Below are positions 1 through 6,343 of a stretch of DNA of 6,887 bases, piece after piece. Position numbers and translations under genes: made by a program. The notes under the pieces were generated by a model. It was not told the origin of the DNA, searched no databases, and was given only the letters and a program-made list of their open reading frames with translations. Source of the DNA: Candidatus Fermentibacterota bacterium (GTDB lineage: Bacteria > Fermentibacterota > Fermentibacteria > Fermentibacterales > JCC-6). Position 1 is the stretch's first letter, and the number at the start of each line of letters is the position of its first letter. Where the stretch lies: the NCBI GenBank assembly GCA_030607835.1, contig JAUWJE010000100.1, forward strand, positions 1 to 6,887, in the 5' to 3' direction.

Positions 1-562
1 CTCTCGCTGTGATGATGTGCCCTGACGGTGTAAGATCATCCGGCACACCTCCCCCATCGATACTCTCCCATACAGAGCTTCTTACTTCAAGTGTTACCGA
101 TCTTAGACGTGTCCAGCGCTCCTCGGGAACCCATTGCCAGAAGGATGGTTCTGGAGAGCCTTCAAAGATGATACTGTAATAGCCGCGACTTCTCCTGGGT
201 CTTGCCCTTACTTCCCACAGCAAACCTCTTGAATACACAGCTTCCAGCGTGTCTCCCACATGAACGGATGTCCATCCGAGGCTGTCGATGAGTATTGAGC
301 AGCAGTTAGAATATCTGCTTCCTTCGATCCCTGTGGAAAAAAGAAGACCTCCAAGAGTTCCGTCTTCTCCCACACAGGCAATTTTTATATCCAGCGTATC
401 AGCAAGTATCGTGTTAAGGGAATCTATAACGTTATTCAACTCGGAAATACTCTCATAAAAGAACCACACGTCACCGGATTCTTCCTTATGCGGTTTACCG
501 AAAATAAATGTCGCGACTGCGCCAAGAATGAACAACAGCACCAGAATCAGCCTGGAGCGCAT
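1..562 (-). CDS. Membrane-anchored extracytoplasmic protein of unknown function, C-terminus cut by window edge
   Basis: I read this frame open from an ATG at 562 to the left edge: 187 residues with no stop, so the C-terminus is missing. The N-terminus is a short basic start (MRSR) followed by a hydrophobic segment at about residues 5-22, which is either an uncleaved signal anchor or a signal peptide. I see no lipobox. The rest is soluble and probably extracytoplasmic. It includes a helical-looking stretch at about 36-55, a Gly-rich part at 65-83, a Cys-Cys pair at 87-88, and a Trp- and Arg-rich segment at about 96-165 that looks like beta structure. A purine-rich GAAAGGG at 579-573 lies 10 bases before the start. 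The gene follows the BioD/DRTGG gene by 21 bases on the same strand and is probably the third gene of the upp unit. I recognise no family. That it is a real gene is likely; its function is open. Confidence 0.75.
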   Translation of the reverse strand, partial: MRSRLILVLLFILGAVATFIFGKPHKEESGDVWFFYESISELNNVIDSLNTILADTLDIKIACVGEDGTLGGLLFSTGIEGSRYSNCCSILIDSLGWTSVHVGDTLEAVYSRGLLWEVRARPRRSRGYYSIIFEGSPEPSFWQWVPEERWTRLRSVTLEVRSSVWESIDGGGVPDDLTPSGHIITAR

Positions 563-583
563 ATCAGGATTGCCCTTTCATCA

Positions 584-1774
584 TTACCCGTGGAGAAGTT
601 TTGAGAACCATGATCGCACTCGGAACAGAGCTGTCTGTTTGGGTATCCCAGGTACAACCACAGGAGCGCGAAGAGCATCCAGAATGCTTTCAAGATTAAC
701 ATTTTCCCGAACAGTTTCCACGATCTCGGAAATTTTGACTGATTCTCCAGGTTCAACTTTGAACACTCGTCTGTTTAATATTGAAGCAGAATCTCCAGCG
801 CTTTTTGTCGTTCGGTACAGAGGTATATCAAGTTTTCTGCATGCTTCAACCAGATAAGAATCATGTCCGGTGAAAGAACCGCAAATAACTATCGCTCCAG
901 GTCCTTTCTCAAGTACACCTGACAGCCTTCGTGTTATCAGAGCATCAATAACTTCAAGCCTTGTCGCACTGATAAGCAGAGCACTGTCAGGATTTTCAAT
1001 AACATCGGCGAGAATTTCTCTGTTGCTGCCAAAAGCAGTGATAAATCCCTCTACAGGCATATAAGGGTCGGGTTTCCAAGAAATAACCGGTTCAAGCCCG
1101 AGTTCTCTGCCAAGCATGCTCAGTGACGGCCTCGCGATAGAAGTAACGTAAGGAATGTACCCGAATACCCGTATTCCTCTATCGGAAAACCATGGATCCA
1201 GATACGTCTTCACCTTTTCCATTTTGCTCTTCCGAACGCGATTAACAACAACTCCGAGAAGAGGAATATTCCTGTCATGAAAGAGACTGTTGCAGAGAGT
1301 AAATCTGTCAATTGTTCTTCCGATGCCGGCATCAAGAACGAGCAGCACCGGTATATCAAGTAAACTGGCCACTCTTGCATTGCACAGGCCGAATACGGAA
1401 CCAACGCCGGGATGCCCTGTACCCTCGACAACACCCATATCGGAGTCTGCTCCCAGATGTCTGAAAGCTCTCTGTATCTTCCCGCTGATATTGACCGGAT
1501 GTCCATCCTCAAGGAATTTCTCGGAAGCACCGGCAGACATCGCGAAGGGCGCCGCATATTTCAACTCGCTATGAAGTCCCAGGGATGTATTCACAAGAAA
1601 TGAGTCCTCACCAACTGAAGCTCCATCGAGTAAAGTTGTTTTTTGGCCAAGCGGCTTCATGAAGGATGCTCCGCGATCAAGATGATCACAAAGCCAGGAA
1701 ATCAGCCCCAGAGAGAATGTGGTCTTTCCAGCGTTCATATCACTGCCAGCTATATAGATTCCCTGCTGTTTCAT
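584..1774 (-). CDS. Stand-alone BioD-like P-loop/DRTGG protein (COG0857 type, phosphotransacetylase N-terminal-like)
   Basis: The 396-residue product has two parts. Residues 1 to about 215 form a dethiobiotin-synthetase-like P-loop fold. They carry a Walker A motif G-S-D-M-N-A-G-K-T (10-18), a Lys-Pro pair (40-41) as in BioD, VVEG (115-118), a strand ending LDAG (147-150), and VVVNRV (175-180) where the guanine/adenine-type N-x-R usually falls. Residues about 226-345 fit a DRTGG domain: SALLISATRLEVIDAL, then a VICGSFTG stretch, then IPLYRTTKSAGDSASILN. This order is that of the N-terminal half of long bacterial phosphotransacetylases, but the acetyl-transfer domain is absent and the protein ends at a short basic tail. 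Family members of this kind are thought to be regulatory or nucleotide-binding; the substrate is unknown. Biotin synthesis is unlikely, because the DRTGG part is extra and no bio genes are near. The ATG start has AGGAAG (1784-1779) inside the end of upp, 1 base away, so translational coupling is likely. Confidence 0.85.
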   Translation of the reverse strand: MKQQGIYIAGSDMNAGKTTFSLGLISWLCDHLDRGASFMKPLGQKTTLLDGASVGEDSFLVNTSLGLHSELKYAAPFAMSAGASEKFLEDGHPVNISGKIQRAFRHLGADSDMGVVEGTGHPGVGSVFGLCNARVASLLDIPVLLVLDAGIGRTIDRFTLCNSLFHDRNIPLLGVVVNRVRKSKMEKVKTYLDPWFSDRGIRVFGYIPYVTSIARPSLSMLGRELGLEPVISWKPDPYMPVEGFITAFGSNREILADVIENPDSALLISATRLEVIDALITRRLSGVLEKGPGAIVICGSFTGHDSYLVEACRKLDIPLYRTTKSAGDSASILNRRVFKVEPGESVKISEIVETVRENVNLESILDALRAPVVVPGIPKQTALFRVRSWFSKLLHG

Positions 1775-1775
1775 T

Positions 1776-2417
1776 TCACTTCCTGATCATGTGGTTATTC
1801 ATGTTGCCCCCAAAGAGCCTGTCACCGAAGTCACCAAGGCCAGGCAGTATGAACCAGTTCTCATCAAGTTCCCTGTCTACCGATACTGTGATAATGGTGA
1901 GATTCTCGTATTCCTGGAGGCGATGTATCCCTTCAGGAGCCGCGACTACGCTTACCAGTGTAATCTCGTCAACACCTTTTTCAATAAGGTAATCAATCAC
2001 ACCTGCGGCTGTTCCCCCGGTTGCCAGCATTGGATCCAGAATCAGAACATCCCTGCCTCTCAAATTCTGGATTGAATCGTAGAGCCATTCCGCTTTTCCG
2101 GTTTTTTCATCCCGTTTCATCGCTATGAACGCCACAGGTGAATCCGGCAGTAACTCCTGAAACGGAGGAAGAAGACCGAGACCGGCTCGAAGCACAGGGA
2201 TGATGACAGGATGATTGTTGCATTTTTCACCCAGTGTCTCTTCCATCGGAGTTTCAACTGAAATGGGTGAAGTTCCTCTATCCCTGGTCGCTTCAACAGC
2301 AAGCATGAAACCCAGTCTGTAGGCTAATATCCTGAATTCATCAGGTTGTGTGTGACGATTTCTGAGATTCGTCAGAATGTCCCTTGCTACAGGATGCTCA
2401 AATTCAATAGTTTCCAT
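1776..2417 (-). CDS. upp: Uracil phosphoribosyltransferase
   Basis: Upp makes UMP from uracil and PRPP in the cytoplasm (pyrimidine salvage). The 213-residue product has the family order: PVLRAGLGL (74-82), the PRPP-binding loop DPMLATGGTA (128-137), VSVVAAPEGI (156-164), and the uracil-binding C-terminal signature GLGDFGDRLFG (193-203). Length is close to the usual 208 or so, with about ten extra residues at the end (GNMNNHMIRK). I chose the ATG at 2417 because GGAG lies 6 bases before it and because the following METIEFEHP matches the usual N-terminus. An in-frame GTG at 2447 would add ten residues but has no ribosome binding site. Upp is divergent from tyrS and is probably the first gene of a unit with the BioD/DRTGG gene. 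No UraA-type uracil permease, its common partner, is adjacent. Confidence 0.96.
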   Translation of the reverse strand: METIEFEHPVARDILTNLRNRHTQPDEFRILAYRLGFMLAVEATRDRGTSPISVETPMEETLGEKCNNHPVIIPVLRAGLGLLPPFQELLPDSPVAFIAMKRDEKTGKAEWLYDSIQNLRGRDVLILDPMLATGGTAAGVIDYLIEKGVDEITLVSVVAAPEGIHRLQEYENLTIITVSVDRELDENWFILPGLGDFGDRLFGGNMNNHMIRK

Positions 2418-2430
2418 TATCTTCTCCGGT
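2418..2430 (-). promoter_or_regulatory. Ribosome binding site that fixes the upp start
   Basis: On the minus strand GGAGAAG sits just before the ATG at 2417, with 6 bases between GGAG (2427-2424) and the start codon. The upstream in-frame GTG at 2447 has only a pyrimidine-rich stretch before it, so this site decides the start. Confidence 0.75.
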
Positions 2431-2501
2431 ATTATGTTCTGTGTCACGAACAGATGAAAACATAAGCACCAGAGAACTGTTATGCCAGATGTGATCTTAT
2501 G

Positions 2502-2508
2502 AAAGGAG
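2502..2508 (+). promoter_or_regulatory. Ribosome binding site for the GTG start of tyrS
   Basis: AAAGGAG lies 6 bases before the GTG at 2515. The nearby ATG at 2499 is in another frame, so this strong site supports GTG as the real start. Confidence 0.8.
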
Positions 2509-2514
2509 TGAACG

Positions 2515-3744
2515 GTGGGACTATTGCGAAAACTCAGTCAAAGAGGTCTTATTTACCAGATGACCGCGGAGGAGAAACTATCCAAGCTTCTAGATGGACC
2601 TTCACTGAGTTTCTATATCGGTTTTGACCCCACAGCAGGGAGTCTTCACCTTGGTCACCTTGTGCCGATAATGATTGCGCGTCATCTTCAAATGGGTGGA
2701 CACAGACCCATTCTGCTTGTTGGTGGAGCCACCGCTCTTGTTGGAGATCCGTCCGAAAGAAGCCTGGAGAGAACCTTCGAATCAAAGGAGACAATATCGA
2801 ACTGGGCTGAATCGATAGCAGAACAGCTGGAGCATTTCCTTGATTTCAGTAACGATGACAACGGAGCGGTTCTACTTGATAACTATGAATGGCTCAGCAA
2901 ACTGAACCATATTGACTTCCTGAGAGAGGTCGGGCGTCACTTCAGCGTGAATCGGATGCTTTCCGCTGAATCGGTCAAGCTCAGACTGGAGACTGGTATC
3001 TCCTTCCTTGAATTTGGATACAGCCTTCTCCAGGCTTATGATTTTCTGCATCTGTACCGTAATTTCTCATGTGTTCTTCAGGTGGGCGGTTCCGATCAAT
3101 GGGGCAATATCGTTTCCGGAATTGATCTTATCAGGCGCACTGAGCAAAAAGAAGTGTGGGGTTTCACATGTCCTCTGGTAACGACTGCTTCAGGCGAAAA
3201 AATGAGCAAGACTCAGTCTGGTGGAGCCATCTGGCTTAACCCGGAACTGACAAGCCCATACGAATATTACCAGTTCTGGATAAACGTAAACGACAAGGAT
3301 GCCATTTATTTCCTCAGGCTTTACACTTTTGTCCCCGGAGATGAGATTGATAAGCTGGCTCTACTGACCGGAGCAGATATCCGAAAGGTAAAGGAAAAAC
3401 TTGCGTTTGAGGCTACAGTCCTCGCGCATGGTAAAGAAGAAGCTCTCAAGGCGGAGAAAGCATCGCGCTCACTCTTCACCGGACAGGGAAATCAGGAAGA
3501 TGTACCAACGCTGGAAATTGCGAAGACAAGGCTGAATAATGGAATCAGCTGTCTTGATCTTTTCGTTGAAACTGGTCTCTGTCCGAGCAGAAGCGAAGTC
3601 AGAAGAATGGCGAAACAGGGAGGACTGTACATAGATAATACTCGTGTTGTGGATCCTCTTGAAATTCTTGATCCGCAAAGCACCAGCAGCAGTATTCTGC
3701 TGAGAGCAGGCAAGAAAAGGTACTGCAGGATCAATTTCAGCTGA
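2515..3744 (+). CDS. tyrS: Tyrosyl-tRNA synthetase (bacterial class Ic)
   Basis: TyrS charges tRNA-Tyr with tyrosine using ATP in the cytoplasm, as a homodimer. The 409-residue product is full length for the family (about 400-425). Visible landmarks are YIGFDPTAGSLHLGH (34-48), which holds the tyrosine-contacting Tyr and the HIGH-class motif HLGH (45-48); LVGGATALVGDPS (68-80); GISFLEFGYSLLQAYDF (161-177); GGSDQWGN (191-198); and a KMSKS-class loop written KMSKT (229-233). An S4 RNA-binding domain closes the protein (about 345-409, with CPSRSEVRRMAKQGGLYIDN). The overall pattern is close to Escherichia coli TyrS, whose loop reads KFGKT. The start is GTG with AAAGGAG six bases upstream. It is divergent from upp and followed after 84 bases by a GGDEF gene on the same strand; whether they share a transcript is not clear. 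Confidence 0.97.
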   Translation: MGLLRKLSQRGLIYQMTAEEKLSKLLDGPSLSFYIGFDPTAGSLHLGHLVPIMIARHLQMGGHRPILLVGGATALVGDPSERSLERTFESKETISNWAESIAEQLEHFLDFSNDDNGAVLLDNYEWLSKLNHIDFLREVGRHFSVNRMLSAESVKLRLETGISFLEFGYSLLQAYDFLHLYRNFSCVLQVGGSDQWGNIVSGIDLIRRTEQKEVWGFTCPLVTTASGEKMSKTQSGGAIWLNPELTSPYEYYQFWINVNDKDAIYFLRLYTFVPGDEIDKLALLTGADIRKVKEKLAFEATVLAHGKEEALKAEKASRSLFTGQGNQEDVPTLEIAKTRLNNGISCLDLFVETGLCPSRSEVRRMAKQGGLYIDNTRVVDPLEILDPQSTSSSILLRAGKKRYCRINFS

Positions 3745-3812
3745 GAAGCACATCCACGAATGCCACTTTCATTAGATTAGATACGCGATGATAACAGTCT
3801 TCCATCATTATC

Positions 3813-3822
3813 GAGGAAAGGA
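3813..3822 (+). promoter_or_regulatory. Ribosome binding site supporting a TTG start for the GGDEF gene
   Basis: The purine run GAGGAAAGGA ends 6 bases before the TTG at 3829. An in-frame TAG at 3778-3780 closes the frame upstream, and no ATG or GTG lies between, which leaves TTG at 3829 as the best start. The 84-base gap after tyrS otherwise shows no clear terminator or promoter. Confidence 0.65.
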
Positions 3823-3828
3823 TCAGAA

Positions 3829-5133
3829 TTGCGGAATACCGCAGACTCGAATAAGAACCAGAGTATACATGATAGCTTGCTTAAGATAAGCAAAGAGCTT
3901 GAAGAACAAAGACTTATCAATTCAGATCTACGGGATGAACTCGACAGTCTTAATCTTGTCTTCCGGAACTCCGTCGATATTCTCCTGATTGTCGATCCTG
4001 ATACCGGTCTCATTACTCGAGTAAGCGATGCAGCTGAAATATTGCTGGGATATAGCCATATGGAGCTTCTCGGGAAACCTCTGATAGATATCCTCCCTGA
4101 TACAGCTCGAACCGCAGTTCCGGAAATCATGGATGGTGTATTTCTCGATCAGAAGATGAAGTGCAGTGATGGGTCGATCAAAAAGATGGACATGACATCG
4201 AACCTGGTCAGCGGCAATGGCCATAATGCTATCCTTTTCACATTCAGGGACACCGTTGAAAGACACCGGTATCAGAGAGAGATGAAGAAGAGGAACAGTG
4301 CCCTTGATGGCGCATTCAGTGCAATGGTTATTTACGATACAAACTGGAAAATTGATTATGCCAACCGCAAGACCGCGGTCTACTGGAATCTTGACGAACA
4401 CGAAATCGCGAAATTGGACATTTCGACACTCATTCCCGACAGAAGCTGTCTCCAAACCATGAAACAGGCTATTGCTTCGACTAGCGAATGGGAAGATGAC
4501 ATCGAGTGCATTCGAAATGACGGCTCCGCATTCTACGCCCATTTAACAGCAACTGCGGTTCCTGACGAACAGGAAATGCTCTGGTACGTTCTCTCATTTG
4601 TCGATATTTCAAAACAGAAGAAACTTGAAGAACAGCTAAGGGAGATGTCACTTCGTGACGAACTCACAGGTCTGTACAACAGACGGGGCTTCATGACTGT
4701 AGGACGACAGCTGCTTGATTCCTCGATACGTTCAAAACCGGAAATTGGACTTCTCTTCGTTGATCTGGACAATCTGAAATTAATCAATGACAAATTTGGT
4801 CATCAAGCTGGTGATAGAGCCATACTAGAGACGGCGAACATACTCAGAAATACTTTTCGCGAATCGGATATTGCAGCAAGGATTGGAGGGGATGAACTTG
4901 TTGCACTTTTCCTGGGTTCCTTAGAAACTGACCAGAAATCATTCAAGACCAGAATCCGCTCCGGTATCAATGAAGTGAACAACAGAGGAGATCTTCCATT
5001 CAGGCTCTCGCTCAGCTGTGGCTTTGCTTCTACAAAACTTGATGAGAATACATCCCTTGAGGAGCTTCTCAACAGGGCTGATTCACTGATGTACTCCGAG
5101 AAACTGCTCAACAGAACTAATCCACAAATATAA
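3829..5133 (+). CDS. Cytoplasmic PAS-PAS-GGDEF protein, predicted diguanylate cyclase
   Basis: The 434-residue product has no membrane segment. A charged helical stretch, probably coiled coil (about 12-45), leads into a first PAS domain (about 40-145), a second PAS domain (about 155-263), a linker coil SKQKKLEEQLREMSLRDELTG, and a GGDEF domain (about 272-428). The GGDEF part keeps the usual DELTGLYNRRGF opening (277-288), VDLDNLKLINDKFGH (311-325) with metal- and nucleotide-binding Asp312 and Asn320, and the signature written GGDEL (353-357). The catalytic Gly, Gly, Asp and Glu are kept; only the last Phe is Leu. RESD (344-347), five residues before the signature, is an intact RxxD inhibitory site. 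I infer an active, product-inhibited cyclic di-GMP synthase driven by a PAS signal; the PAS ligand is unknown. No EAL or HD-GYP domain follows. The TTG start has a good ribosome binding site. The stop codon lies within an inverted repeat. Confidence 0.92.
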   Translation: MRNTADSNKNQSIHDSLLKISKELEEQRLINSDLRDELDSLNLVFRNSVDILLIVDPDTGLITRVSDAAEILLGYSHMELLGKPLIDILPDTARTAVPEIMDGVFLDQKMKCSDGSIKKMDMTSNLVSGNGHNAILFTFRDTVERHRYQREMKKRNSALDGAFSAMVIYDTNWKIDYANRKTAVYWNLDEHEIAKLDISTLIPDRSCLQTMKQAIASTSEWEDDIECIRNDGSAFYAHLTATAVPDEQEMLWYVLSFVDISKQKKLEEQLREMSLRDELTGLYNRRGFMTVGRQLLDSSIRSKPEIGLLFVDLDNLKLINDKFGHQAGDRAILETANILRNTFRESDIAARIGGDELVALFLGSLETDQKSFKTRIRSGINEVNNRGDLPFRLSLSCGFASTKLDENTSLEELLNRADSLMYSEKLLNRTNPQI

Positions 5134-5156
5134 AAGCGATATGTGGACAGTTCTGT
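5111..5156. repeat. Long imperfect inverted repeat at the convergent gene junction, possible terminator-like hairpin
   Basis: The left arm is ACAGAACT (5111-5118), TCCACA (5121-5126) and TAT (5129-5131). It pairs with ATA (5139-5141), TGTGGA (5142-5147) and AGTTCTGT (5149-5156). That is 17 base pairs with small bulges (AA opposite C, and AA) and a 7-base loop AAAAGCG (5132-5138, whose first two bases finish the TAA stop codon of the GGDEF gene). No T-run follows on either strand, so it is not a textbook intrinsic terminator. It may still end or protect transcripts from both converging units. Confidence 0.6.
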
Positions 5157-5195
5157 AAACCGCCCCCATTTCTGAATACTTCTTATTACCTCGGG

Positions 5196-5759
5196 TCAGC
5201 GTGTTCCACTGGAGCCAGAGGTTCCCCTGCCTTCACTGCTGTCTGATCCGGATCTTGTTCCGCTGCCTGTTGAGGATGATCTTGAAGGTCCAAGATGATT
5301 AATCGTGTATCTGAGATTCGCAATTTCCGAACGAAGACTGCTGAGTTCGGTCTTCAGTGAATCGTTCTCCAATATAAGGCTGTCTAATGAGAGAACAACT
5401 TCAATAAGCGACTCGTCAATAACAGTCAGGCTGTCTGTAATCAGATTCATTGAGTCCTCAAGACCCTCAACATCGGAAATGGTGATGATCTTCTCCTCAG
5501 GAGGTTCAATTTCACCGGGCTCATCTCTGTCCTGCGCTGAAGGTCCGGCAGGCAGGGAAATGTCACCGTTTTCGAGGAAAGTAACCCTTTCATCAAGGTC
5601 TTCAATGCTGTTAAATACCTGATCAAAACTGTCTGTCAGTTCAGAATCATCGTAACTTACGGAAGTCTCCAGAACATCAACTCTTTCTTCAAGCTCTCCC
5701 ACGCCAGGCATACTGCATGCAAGCAGGAGAAACGCACCTGTTATAACCGCGAGCTTCAT
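5196..5759 (-). CDS. Small coiled-coil lipoprotein with Ser/Gly-rich tail
   Basis: The 187-residue product starts with a short lipoprotein signal peptide: basic start, hydrophobic stretch, lipobox L-L-A-C with the acceptor Cys at 15. Ser follows the Cys; by the E. coli rule this favours the outer membrane. After the lipid anchor come an acidic, probably coiled-coil stretch (about 22-64), a Pro- and acid-rich linker (65-90), and a second helical stretch rich in Leu, Asp and Ser with heptad-like spacing (about 96-156). The end is a low-complexity Ser/Gly/Arg/Thr tail (159-187), probably disordered. Its start overlaps the stop of the AMMECR1 gene in an ATGA, and GGAG (5773-5770) precedes it by 10 bases. 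I know no family for it. Coiled-coil lipoproteins often act as spacers or tethers in the envelope, but that is only a guess here. It is the last gene of its unit and faces the GGDEF gene. Confidence 0.85.
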   Translation of the reverse strand: MKLAVITGAFLLLACSMPGVGELEERVDVLETSVSYDDSELTDSFDQVFNSIEDLDERVTFLENGDISLPAGPSAQDRDEPGEIEPPEEKIITISDVEGLEDSMNLITDSLTVIDESLIEVVLSLDSLILENDSLKTELSSLRSEIANLRYTINHLGPSRSSSTGSGTRSGSDSSEGRGTSGSSGTR

Positions 5760-6343
5760 TCAGAATCAGCTCCTTTCTCTGAATCGCCGAACACTTCGGC
5801 AGTATATGTGTATATCTGAACATCCTCTTGCCGAAAGCTGTCCGGTGACAGCCCTGCTTTGAGACATGTGTGTGAAAGGAAAGTTTCTCTATCCCATTCC
5901 TGCTCGATGGCTACCTGCGGGAGCAGAGTTCCGGATCGGAATCCGGATTTGATATAGATGCCGTGGATTCCGGGAACTACATCTTCCGGTCTTGCAAGAA
6001 TCATTGGACTTAAAAGGGATATTTCCAGTTCAAGCTCATCCACTTCCTCAGAATTGACCTTCGGAAATCTTGGATCATTAACAGCAGCTGAAGCTGCCAT
6101 TTCAATCACAGTCCGTCCAAGAGGACCAGTTCCAGTAAAATGGCCTATACAACCCCTGAGTAATCCATCTTTCCGTAGAGTAACAAAAGCGCCGCCTTCC
6201 CTTCTGAAGACTTCCCCGGACGGTATATCCGGAAGCGGTTTTCCGGCTGCTGCGGCTTCAACAGATCTTCTTGCAAGATCCAGTATTTTTTTTCTGTCAG
6301 CAGAATCAGTTATCCCTGAACCCCCTTGCAGTGTAACCGGCAA
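5756..6343 (-). CDS. amrA: AMMECR1-family protein (AmmeMemoRadiSam system protein A)
   Basis: The 195-residue product matches the AMMECR1 family. It has the near-invariant LRGCIG (62-67) preceded by AFVTL (52-56), PLGRTVIEMAASAAVNDPRFPKV (74-96), LELEISLLSPM (104-114), and a C-terminal GTLLPQVAIEQEWDRETFLSHTCLKAGL pattern (138-165). It is a soluble cytoplasmic protein. Its reaction is unknown to me, but the family is conserved from bacteria and archaea to humans and is often encoded with MEMO and a radical SAM enzyme. The start appears to be TTG at 6343: an in-frame TAG at 6352-6350 closes the frame upstream, no ATG or GTG occurs before the conserved core, and AGGA lies 4 bases before the TTG. 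The start lies 38 bases inside the upstream MEMO gene, and the stop overlaps the lipoprotein start by 4 bases, so all three are probably translated together. Confidence 0.93.
   Translation of the reverse strand: MPVTLQGGSGITDSADRKKILDLARRSVEAAAAGKPLPDIPSGEVFRREGGAFVTLRKDGLLRGCIGHFTGTGPLGRTVIEMAASAAVNDPRFPKVNSEEVDELELEISLLSPMILARPEDVVPGIHGIYIKSGFRSGTLLPQVAIEQEWDRETFLSHTCLKAGLSPDSFRQEDVQIYTYTAEVFGDSEKGADSE

Larger units (their letters stand above)
2418..2514. promoter_or_regulatory. Divergent intergenic region between upp and tyrS, presumed to hold both promoters
   Basis: These 97 bases separate two divergently read genes, so each needs its promoter here or must rely on sequences inside the other gene. 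I find no convincing -35/-10 pair on either strand. CATAAT on the minus strand (2436-2431) resembles a -10 box, but it would place the transcript start on top of the upp ribosome binding site. A spaced dyad CATAAG (2461-2466) with CTTATG (2496-2501), and a shorter AACAG/CTGTT pair (2449-2453, 2477-2481), could be operator halves or chance. The leader is too short for a T-box, so tyrS is not controlled that way. Confidence 0.45.

Noticed and set aside
528..857. Plus-strand open frame of 109 codons across the end of the BioD/DRTGG gene and the start of the membrane-anchored gene
   Set aside because: It is antisense to two supported genes, and its Arg/Ser/Thr-rich product has no family features.
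1210..1603. Several open frames on both strands inside the BioD/DRTGG gene
   Set aside because: They overlap a gene with clear motifs, lack good ribosome binding sites, and encode no recognisable sequence.
584..1774. Calling the P-loop gene bioD (dethiobiotin synthase)
   Set aside because: The protein is far longer than BioD (about 225 residues), has a DRTGG domain, and no biotin genes are nearby.
2431..2436. CATAAT on the minus strand as a -10 box for upp
   Set aside because: The transcript would start on the upp ribosome binding site, and no matching -35 lies about 17 bases upstream.
3687..3702. Perfect hairpin CAGCAG-TATT-CTGCTG near the end of tyrS
   Set aside because: It lies in the coding S4 domain, before the stop codon, with no T-run, and arises from a run of Ser codons.
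3790..3812. GATAA/TTATC dyad between tyrS and the GGDEF gene
   Set aside because: The arms are only 5 base pairs with a 13-base loop and no T-run, so it is not convincing as a terminator or operator.
3928..4542. Long open frame (204 codons) on the minus strand opposite the PAS-GGDEF gene
   Set aside because: It lies fully inside a well-supported coding gene, its product shows no domain, and its composition is that of a shadow frame.
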